A stretch of DNA of 64,000 bases from Gorsachius magnificus (Eukaryota > Chordata > Aves > Pelecaniformes > Ardeidae). Position 1 is the first letter of the stretch; the number at the start of each line of letters is the position of its first letter. Positions 51,201-64,000 of this stretch are shown here, one piece after another. Where the stretch lies: positions 62,001 through 126,000 of the forward strand of contig CM067107.1 of the NCBI GenBank assembly GCA_034008185.1, written 5' to 3'. The position numbers were made by a program, and so were the translations under genes. Below the pieces are notes generated by a model that had not been told where the DNA came from, did not search any database, and saw only the letters and a list, made by a program, of their open reading frames with translations.

Positions 51201-54200
51201 CAGGGTCGCTGGTGGTGGGGGAGAGATTGGGGACATCCAGACGGGGGGTTGGGGACATCCAGACGGGGTTGGGGACACCAGACAGGGTTGGGGACATCCA
51301 GATGGGGCTGGGATTGTCCCCAGGGCCACCGGCGCTTGCCAGGGCAGGGACAGCTGGAGGGGGGGGGGCAGGCGGGGTGGTGACAGTGTCCCCTTCCCCG
51401 GCCCACGGCGCAGGTCCAGCGTGACGCCCGCGTGGGGGAGGCCGAGGCCAAGCGGGACGCCGGCATCCGCGTGAGTCTGTCACCTCTGTCACCCCCCTGT
51501 GTCCCCACATCTCCCCTGTTTCTTTGCTGAGCTCTCTAGACTCCCCTGCCCCCCCCAACATACCAGTGTCCCCCCATGTGCCCCCAGTGTCACCGGGTTG
51601 TCTCCGAGGTCCCCATACGTCTCCATGTCCTCCCTCAATGTCCCTGGGCCCCCCTGTGTCACCCCAATCCCCAGTGTCCCCCTAGGTGTCCCCTCTGCCC
51701 CCCCATCCCCTGGTGTCCCCCCCCATCCCCTGGTGTCCCCTTCTGTCTCCTGGTGTCCCCCTGCCCCCCCAGCCCCCTGGTGTCCCCTGGCATCCCCCCC
51801 ATTCTCAGTGTCCCCCTACCCTGAGTGTTCCCCCACATCCCTGCGTCCCTCCTTGTCCCCATGCCCCCTCCAGCATCCCCAATGTCCCCATGTCCCTCCT
51901 TGTCCCCACGTCCCCGTGTCCCCGCAGGAGGCCCGGGCGCGCCAGGAGCAGGTCTCGGCGCAGCTGCTGAGTGAGACAGCAATGGCGCAGGCCCAGCGCG
52001 ACTTCCAGGTGCAGCAGGCGCAGTACGACGCCGCCGTCAACGCCCGCAAGGCCCAGGCCGACCTGGCGTACCAGCTGCAGGTACACTGGACCCCCGCGTC
52101 CCCCCCCAGACACCTGGGTCCCCTCCCCAGGACACCTTGGTCCCCTCTGCACACCCCCCAGGATGCCTGGGTACCCCCAATGATGCCTGGTCCCCCCCTG
52201 GATGCTTGGAACTCCCTCTGGGATATCTGGGACCCTCTCCCCCCAGACCTGGGACCCTCCCTGACATGGTCCCAGATGCTTGGGTCCCCCGCTCCGACAC
52301 CTGTGTCCCCCCCAGACACCTTGGTCCCTTCTGCACATCCCCCAGGATGCCTGGGTTCTCCCACCCCCCCCCCAGGTGCCAAGGTCCCCCCCTGCCACCC
52401 GCCTGGGTGCTGGCGGGGGGCTGACGGGTGCCGCTGCGCGCAGGTGGCGCGGACGAAGCAGCAGATCGAGGAGGAGCGGGCGCAGGTGCTGGTGGTGGAG
52501 CGGGCGCAGCAGGCGCAGCTGAGATCAGCCGCCGGGAGCGCGAGCTGGAAGCCACCGTCCGCAACCCGCCGAGGCCGAGGCCGCGCTACCGCCTGGAACG
52601 CCTGGCCGAGGCCCAGCGGTGAGCCCCGCCCCTGCCCGCTGCACCCCGCCATTTTGGGTGGCGCCGTGTCCCTTTAAATGGGGGGGTGGGCTCGCCCTTT
52701 TAAGGAAAGTTGCGCCAATTTAAAGGGGAGTTTTGGCCCCGCCCCCTGGGCCTTGCTGCACTGAAGTTATGCCCCTTTAAGGGAAGCCCTGCCCCCTCTA
52801 AGGGAAGCCACACCCTTTTGAAGGTGTACCCTGCCCCTTTAAGGGAAGCCCCGCCCCCTCTAAGGAAAGCCACACCCTTTTGAAGGTGTACCTCCCCTTT
52901 AAGGGAAGCCCCGCCCCCTCTAGGGAAGCCACACCCTTTTGAAGGTGTACCCTCTCCTTTAAGGGAGCCCCGCCCCCAGGGAAGCCCACCCTTTGGTGAC
53001 CCTGCCCTTTAAGGGGAGCCACGCCCCCTGCCACCCAGCAGTCACACCCCATTTAAAGGAGCCCTGCCCCTTTGAAGAGGCCACGCCCCCGGGGAACCGC
53101 CTCCTGCTGTGGCCACACCCCCTTTTGGGGGAAGCCAGGGCCCTTTAACCAGAGACCACACCCCCATTGCCCCAAGCCACGCCCCCCACCTGACCATGCC
53201 CCTCCCCCAGTCCACTTAGCTCCACCCTCCCTGGGAGGCCCCACCCGCCAAGCCCCCCCCCCGCCCCCTCACAAGCCCCGCCCCCTGAAGCCCCGCCCAC
53301 ACACCAAGCCCCGCCCCCCCCCAGGTCGCAGCTGATGATGCAGGCGGAGGCTGAGGCCGAAGCCATGAAGGTGGGGTGGGGGGGGGGGGGGGGGCTCGAC
53401 CCCACCCCAACCCGGGCACTGGGGACGGGGACCCCGGGTTGGGGGGGGGGCATCTGGGGACCCTGGGGTCTGGGTTGGGGGGGGTGACAAGGGGGTGCTG
53501 GGGTCCATGGGGGGGCGACAGGGGAGCTGGGGGACCCCAACATTTGGGCAGAGGGGGACAGGGGACCCCACGGCCTGGGGGAGGGGAGTGGCAGGGGAGC
53601 TGGGGGACCCCAACAGTTGGGCAGAGGGGGACAGGGGACCCCAGGCTGGAGGAGGGGGGTGGCGCGGGCGGCGGCGGTGGCGGCGCGGGCGCGGGCGGAG
53701 GCGGCGCAGACGGCGGCGAAGGCGGAGGCGTTCGGGCAGTACCAGGAGGCCGCCGTCGTCGACGGGGGGGGGGGGGGGCGGCCGGGGGGTTGGCCCCCCG
53801 GTTTTGGGGTCCCTCCTGGGGGTGGGGGCTTTTGAGGGGTCCCTTGGGTGGGATTTGGGGGCCCTATGGAGGTTTTGGGGTCTCCGTGGGGTATTTTGAG
53901 GTTCTCTTGACGGTTTTGGGGTCCCTCCTGTGGGGTGGGGGCTGTTTGAGGGGTCCCTTGGGTGGGATTTGGGGGCCCTATGGAGGTTTTGGGGGCCTCA
54001 ATGGGGTGTTTTTGGGCTCCCCATGGTGTATTTTGGGGTCCCATGAGATACTTTGGGGTTCTCTTGATGGTTTTGGGGTCCCTCCTGTGGGGTGGGGGCA
54101 GATTTTGGGGTGGAATCGGGGGTTGTGAGAGACCCCAGGTGATTTGGGGGGACCCTAGGTGGATTTTTGGGGTGAAACCTGGGGATTTTGGGGGTGCCAC

Positions 54201-54600
54201 GGGCATTTTTTGGGGTGAGCTCTGGGGATTTTGGGGGTGCCACGGGCAGATTTTTGGGGTGAGATCTGGGGATTTTGGGGGTGCCACGGGTGGATTTTTG
54301 GGGTGAGATCTGGGGATTTTGGGCGTGCCACAGGCAGACTTTTGGGGTGAAAACTGCTGGGTTTGGGGGAGCAGGTGGCAGAGGCGGTGGCGCAGCCGCT
54401 GCTGGAGACGCGGCGAGTGACGTTGGTGGCCGGTGGCTCCGGTGACATCGGGGTGTCGCGGCTCCCGGGGGAGATCCTGGACGTCGTCACCCGCCTGCCC
54501 GCTGCCGTCGAGGCCCTCACGGGCGTCACGCCCCCGCCCGTCCCCGGGGGGGGGGCCGGGTCCCCCCCCCCCCCCCGGCCCCCAAAAAAACCGGGCCTGA
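48229..54600 (+). CDS. FLOT1: Flotillin-1, exon set incomplete and interrupted
   Basis: Lipid-raft scaffold protein of the SPFH family on the inner plasma-membrane face. Exons: 48229-48271 ([15 protein letters not shown]), 48908-48983, 49210-49300 ([20 protein letters not shown]), 49987-50130 ([20 protein letters not shown]), 50617-50736, 51414-51470 ([19 protein letters not shown]), 51928-52080, 52444-52618, 53325-53370 ([15 protein letters not shown]), about 53659-53763 and 54375 to about 54599. The first four are clean. Exon 5 reads LKDIR then stop where LKDIHDDQ is expected. The small DYLHSLG exon was not found. The 52444 exon loses one base near 52522. The 53659 exon is Ala-rich, dissolves into a G run and has no clear acceptor. 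The C-terminal end is uncertain because of G and C runs. ATTAAA at 54960 is a plausible poly(A) signal. Confidence 0.85.
48275..48895. repeat. GACTCCTGGGTCCCCACGGG minisatellite in FLOT1 intron 1
   Basis: About twenty copies of CCCCGGACTCCTGGGTCCCC followed by ACGGGGTGCCTGTG or AYGGGACTCCTGGG. It fills almost the whole intron. Confidence 0.9.
50690..50985 (+). repeat. FLOT1: Tandem partial copies of FLOT1 exon 5
   Basis: The 3' end of exon 5 (TCAGCGTGGTCAGCTACACC...GACCAG) recurs downstream at about 50769-50812, 50858-50908 and 50957-50980, with intervening G-rich spacers. The second extra copy reads AAGGACATCCACGATGACCAG and is followed by GTGACAG, so it is the only one with the expected exon end. 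The exon copy at 50617-50736 lacks the CA of CAC and hits TGA. Confidence 0.8.
51560..51925. repeat. CCCCTGGTGTCCCCCYGCCCC repeat in a FLOT1 intron
   Basis: Irregular repeats of TGTCCCCNNTGTCCCC type in the intron before the 51928 exon. A similar CTGGGTCCCC repeat fills 52085-52400. Confidence 0.75.
52670..53320. repeat. TTTAAGGGAAGCCCCGCCCCC minisatellite in a FLOT1 intron
   Basis: About twelve copies of CTTTAAGGGAAGCCCCGCCCC followed by CTCTAAGGGAAGCCACACCC and TTTTGAAGGTGTACC. A related CTTAAAAGGGCGTTGTCATGG repeat lies at 49430-49880. Confidence 0.85.
53800..54365. repeat. GGGGATTTTGGGGGTGCCACGG repeat in a FLOT1 intron
   Basis: Units of GATTTTTGGGGTGAGATCTGG followed by GGATTTTGGGGGTGCCACGGG, preceded by a TTTTGGGGTCCCTCCTG group. 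Confidence 0.8.
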
Positions 54601-54957
54601 AGCAGCACCACCGTGTCCCCAAAGTGCCACCGTGTCCCCAAAGTGCCATCCTGCCTGCAAGGTGCCACCACCCCCTGGAGCGCCTGTCCCCACAGTGCCA
54701 CCGCCCCCTGGAACCAAAGTGCCACCACCCTGTGATGCCATGACCCCATGGTGCCACCACACCCCCCCCCCGGAGCCTCTGTGTCCCAAAGTGCCACCAC
54801 CCTGGGTTAGTGTCCCCTGGTGCCCCCACCCCCCCCCCCCATGGTGCTACTGCGTCCCCAAAGTGCCACCAACCCCAGGTGCCACCATCCCCTCACCACC
54901 CCACCCCCCGGGGCTGGCATGTCCCCGCAGTGGGGGACATGTCCCTTTGTCCCCAGA

Positions 54958-54965
54958 TCATTAAA
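54958..54965 (+). terminator. FLOT1: FLOT1 poly(A) signal
   Basis: ATTAAA in GATCATTAAAGCTG, the first standard signal after the FLOT1 terminal exon, about 350 bases past it. A CCAAAGTGCCACCACC repeat (54605-54900) lies between. Confidence 0.6.
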
Positions 54966-54969
54966 GCTG

Positions 54970-55654
54970 TTACATCTGCATGGGGTAGACCTGGGTCCTT
55001 CAGGTTGGGGAGTGGAAGGTTTGGGGACCCCCAAAGGGACATAGGTGGCCCCAAAAGGGACAGCAGAGGGGACCTCATGGTGGGGTGACTGGGAGGGGAC
55101 AGGAGCATTGGTGGCATCGTTGTCCCCCACCCAGGACATGGGGACCCTCATGGGACAGTGACACCAAGTAAAGGACTTGGGGGTGCCGTGGGGGGGGGGT
55201 GGTGTGACAGGACGATGACACCCAAGGTGACACAGGGACTACAGCAGCCCCCTGAGGTGACACTGGAGGGGACATAGGGACACTGGAGACCCCAGAAGGG
55301 GACAGAGGACCCTCCCAGAGGGACCCTAAAGGGGACAGAAAGGACTTGGGGGGTTGCAGAGGTGACCCAAGGACAGTGGGGACACACTAAAGATGACAGC
55401 ACGGGGACATGTGGGGGAGCGGGGGGGACAGGTGGGACCCCCCCCCATGGGGACCTGGAAGGGACAAGGGGACCCTAAAGGGAAAGGGCCTGGGGGGCAC
55501 ACAAAGACCCCCCCCCCCCCAGGCGGGGGGCCCACTGGGGATACCAAGGGACCACAGGGAGGACCTGGAGGACCCCAGGAGGGGACACGGGGACCCTCCC
55601 CCCCCCCCCCCCGGGACATGGGGACAGGAAGGGGACAAGGGACACGGCGGTGGC
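54970..55654. other. Spacer between convergent FLOT1 and TUBB
   Basis: GGGGACA-rich irregular sequence (GGACCCTAAAGGGGACAG-like). No exon or recognised element on either strand. Confidence 0.4.
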
Positions 55655-55668
55655 TTTTACATCCCGGG

Positions 55669-55674
55669 TTTATT
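55669..55674 (-). terminator. TUBB: TUBB poly(A) signal
   Basis: AATAAA on the minus strand (GAGGAATAAACCC), about 760 bases beyond the TUBB stop. Long T runs (A runs on +, 55695-55745) lie just before it in the transcript. Confidence 0.65.
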
Positions 55675-56084
55675 CCTCACCCGGGGGGCGGCTTTTCAAT
55701 ATGAAAAAAAAAAAAAAAAAGGGAGGGTGGGAAAAAAAAAAAAAGCTTAAAAAAGGGAAAAATACCCAAACCCAGGCTGGATTTGGGGAGAGGGGACACG
55801 GAGGGGACAGGAGAGCCCCCGGCCGGGGACACAGGGGACAGGGCCACCCGGGAGCCCCCTGCGGCTGGAGTGGTGGTTTTGGGTGGAAACGGGGGCAAAT
55901 TGGTGCCCTGGGGGCTGTAATAATTTAGTGGTGATGTCACCCCCGGCAGTGGGGGACGTGGGGACAAAGGGGGGGTGTGTGTGTGTGACCGGAGGGGGAC
56001 GGTGGCCTGCAGGGGGGGGGGGACGATGGTGAAGGACGAGGGCTCTTGGGGGGCCTCTTCGGTGACAATGACGAAGGACGAGGG

Positions 56085-56430
56085 CTATTTGGTGACCATG
56101 ATGAAGGACTGGGACTCTCCGGTGACCATGATGAAGGACTCTTAGTGACCTGACATGATTCAATGACAAAGGACGAGGACTCTCTGGAAGGGCTCTCCAG
56201 TGACAACGGTGAAGGCCAAGGGCTCTGAGGACAACCATGATGAAGGCCAAGAGCTTTTCGGTGACGACAGTGAAGGCCAAGAGCTTTTCGGTGACGACAG
56301 TGAAGGCCAAGAGCTTTTCGGTGACGATGGCAATGGCCAAGTGCTTTCTGGTGACAACAGTGAAGACCGAGGGCTCTACAAGGACGACAACGAAGGCAGT
56401 GAAGGACGAGGGCTCTCCGAGGACGACCAT
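56085..56430. repeat. 30-bp minisatellite in the TUBB 3' untranslated region
   Basis: Three near-perfect copies of GAAGGCCAAGAGCTTTTCGG-TGACGACAGT at 56250-56340, flanked by diverged copies back to about 56085. The array lies between the TUBB stop (56434) and its poly(A) signal, so it would be transcribed into the mRNA. Confidence 0.9.
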
Positions 56431-56433
56431 CCC

Positions 56434-62178
<5,745 letters not shown>

Positions 62179-62309
62179 GGTGGCGGCGCGGGTCGGGCTG
62201 GGCGCGGTGACGGTGCCGGTGGCGGTGGGCCCCACCCGGTCTTGATGGGTGATTTCGGTGGCGCGGCCCCTTTAAGGCGGGAGCGCTGTTGCGAGCGCGG
62301 CGGCGGCGA

Positions 62310-62420
62310 CAATGGCGGCTCCCGCGGCCCCGCGGCGCCTCATATAGACAAAGCGGCGGCGGCCGGCCCCGCGCTCCCATTGGACGGCACCGCCCGCTTG
62401 CCGCACTCCCATTGGACGGC
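62310..62420 (-). promoter_or_regulatory. TUBB: TUBB core promoter
   Basis: On the minus strand, TATATGAGG (TATA-like, 62346-62338) lies about 165 bases upstream of the start codon. Two inverted CCAAT boxes (ATTGG on + at 62379-62383 and 62411-62415) lie 35-75 bases further upstream. CpG-rich throughout. Confidence 0.65.
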
Positions 62421-62599
62421 GCGGGCGGGAGGCCACGCCCCATCTCGCTATTTGCACCGCCCCCCCCGGGGCCTCTCTGCCACCTCTCTATAGCTGGAGG
62501 CGGGCGCTCTGCGCGCCGCGCTCTATGGTCGCACCGCCCACAGCCGCGCCGCCGAGCTCGGAGGACCGGCCCGGCTCCTCTCTATGCTCTCGGCTGGAC

Positions 62600-62710
62600 G
62601 GACGCGCGCGGCTGCCAATGGGAGCGGCCGTTGGGCGGTGACGCGGGGCTGTGACGGCCAATAGGGCTGGAAGGGCGGGGCATGGGGGCGCCGGCGCGGG
62701 AGGGGTGAGT
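62600..62710 (+). promoter_or_regulatory. CCAAT boxes and possible untranslated exon of the + strand gene
   Basis: CCAAT at 62615-62619 and 62658-62662 in + orientation, then ATGGGGGCGCCGGCGCGGG at 62682 and a donor GAGGG|GTGAGT at 62704. Joining from that ATG into the next exon would meet a stop, so the exon is probably untranslated. Confidence 0.5.
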
Positions 62711-63195
62711 GCGGGGTCCCTGGGAGGCGGTTTGGGGGTCCCTGGGGCAATTTGGGGGTCCCTGGGGCACTTGGGGGTTTCCGGCGCAGTTTGGGGCGTC
62801 CCTGGGGCACTTGTGGGGGTCGAGGGACATTTGGGAGGGGGGGGGGGGGGGGTCCCTGGGGCATGGGGGGCTTGAGGGGTAATTCTGAGGGGTGTGGGGC
62901 AGTTTGGGGGGACCCTGGGGCACTTGGGGGCTTAAGAGGCAGTTGGGAGGGGTGTGAGGCAGCTTAGGGGGTTCCTGAGGCTTTTTGGGGCCCTGTGGGG
63001 CACTTGGGGGGAGTCATTTGGAGGATGGGGGAGGCAGTTTGGGGGGTCCTTTGGACCAAGGGGGAGCAGTTTGGGGGGGTCAGTTGTGCCCAAGGGGTAC
63101 TTGAGGGGGGCAGTTGTAGCTGAAGGGGGAAGGGGGGCAATTTTGGGGGGCAGGGGGCAATTGTTTCTGTGGGGCAGTTCCCCCCCTCCCTCCTC
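62705..63195. repeat. GGGGCACTTGGGGGTTCC repeat (intron of the + gene)
   Basis: About fifteen units of CCCTGGGGCAGTTTGGGGGTC or CACTTGGGGG, 20-35 bases each. G-rich on +. Confidence 0.8.
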
Positions 63196-63200
63196 AGAAT

Positions 63201-64000
63201 ATGAAGCGAAGGCATCACCAAGGCCTCAGCACTGTGGGGGGTGCAGGTAGGTGTGTCCCCCCCCATCCCCCCCCCCCGCCCCCCAATTTTGGGGTCCCCT
63301 CCCGGACACCCAGGTCCCTTGGAGGGGGGTGTCCTGCAGCCTTCCCCCGCCCCCCGATGCCTTGGATCCTCCGCAGGGACGGGACTGGAGCCGGGGCCCC
63401 CCCTTGTCAGCGACTCAGAGGATGACGACCTGCCCTGGCGTGAGTGAGCGAGGGTGGGGGAACACGCTGTTATTGTAGGGCCTACAAAAACACAACAAGG
63501 GGGCGGTTACGGTAGGACCTACATAAACACCAGCGTTGTGTTATTGTAGGAACCACCCAGATGTGAAGGTGGGGGGGAGTAGAAGGGGGTCATCCCGGAT
63601 CTGATAGGACCCTCTGGGGGTTATTGTAGGTCCTACAGTAATAATCTGTGCCCCGCTTCCCCAGGCTTTGCCCGCGGAGATGCTGCCTCGCCCCGAGTCG
63701 TGCTAGAGAGGTGGGTGGGACCCCGACGTGTGGGTCCCTTTTGGGGGTTCAGGACATCTGGGTCCCTTGGGGGTGAGCCCGGGTCCAATCAGGCAGACCC
63801 CAAATCCCAACATCCACCCCTGCAGCGACCCGGAGGAACCAGATGTTTGCCCAGATGTTCGCCCCCCACGAAAACGCCGGCACACCCCTGGGCCAGGACC
63901 CCACTCAGATGTGGCCCCACCCTGCCCAGATCCAGACTTTGGGGGACCCAAAAAGTGTCGTTTTGGCCCCCAAACCACCCCGGATCCAGATGTGAGGAAA
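63201..64000 (+). CDS. Unidentified protein with acidic cluster and basic patch, 5' exons only
   Basis: Four exons join with matching phase: 63201-63246 (MKRRHHQGLSTVGGA), 63377-63439 (GTGLEPGPPLVSDSEDDDLP-W), 63665-63710 (FARGDAASPRVVLE) and 63826 to the window end (SDPEEPDVCPDVRPPRKRRH, continuing PGPGPHSDVAPPCPDPDFGG and beyond). All have AG acceptors and GT donors. The protein has a CK2-like acidic cluster SDSEDDD, a nuclear-localisation-like PPRKRRH and repeated P-D-x-D/C motifs, suggesting a nuclear protein. Human TUBB is head-to-head with MDC1, so MDC1 is the positional candidate. However, no forkhead-associated domain is visible at the N terminus, so I do not assign it. Confidence 0.6.

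Noticed and set aside
63201..64000. Calling the last gene MDC1
   Set aside because: Position fits, but no FHA domain or recognisable MDC1 sequence is visible in the part present.

Overview
The window is vertebrate nuclear DNA, almost certainly from a bird and probably from a GC-rich, minisatellite-packed micro- or dot chromosome. Three observations support this. Multi-exon genes with GT-AG introns encode clear vertebrate proteins. A CR1-type LINE sits in a GABBR1 intron. A solo LTR of a familiar avian endogenous-retrovirus layout lies near 7.4-8.06 kb. The species cannot be named from sequence alone.

Left third (about 1-23.8 kb): a cluster of C2H2 zinc-finger genes and relics set among minisatellites. 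In order: a 10-bp repeat and CA/TA tract (1-930); a decayed, internally duplicated finger array (1627-2200); an intact two-exon zinc-finger gene on + (5131-6900); the solo LTR; a six-finger exon on - (9131-9804); a 15-finger exon on - interrupted by one missing base (14224-15943); and two short, frameshifted finger exons on - (18273-18926 and 19326-19759) that may belong to one transcript. Several CpG-dense blocks (3.4-3.6, 10.9-11.4, 21.7-21.85 and 24.9-25.4 kb) look like promoters.

Middle (about 25-41.4 kb): GABBR1 on +, the GABA-B receptor subunit 1. I could place 21 coding exons, from sushi domain 1 to the stop codon, with reading phase agreeing at every junction. Both isoform starts are recognisable: the sushi-containing 1a form, and a 1b start read straight into the first Venus-flytrap exon. 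The 1a signal-peptide exon was not found.

Right third (about 43.3-64 kb): a RING/transmembrane gene resembling RNF225 (-), RPS5 (-), FLOT1 (+), TUBB (-) and the start of an unidentified acidic, basic-patch protein (+) running off the end. RPS5/FLOT1 and TUBB/unknown are head-to-head pairs with CpG-rich shared promoters.

GABBR1, FLOT1 and TUBB are MHC class I-region genes in human. RPS5 and RNF225 are neighbours at the far end of human 19q, also beside zinc-finger genes. Having them interleaved here is the most notable layout feature. A second theme is damage: one- or two-base frameshifts occur in ZNF exons, the RNF225-like gene and FLOT1, while GABBR1, TUBB and RPS5 are open. Long-read consensus errors and real decay both fit, and cannot be separated from this sequence. 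I see no CRISPR array, operon or bacterial-type system.
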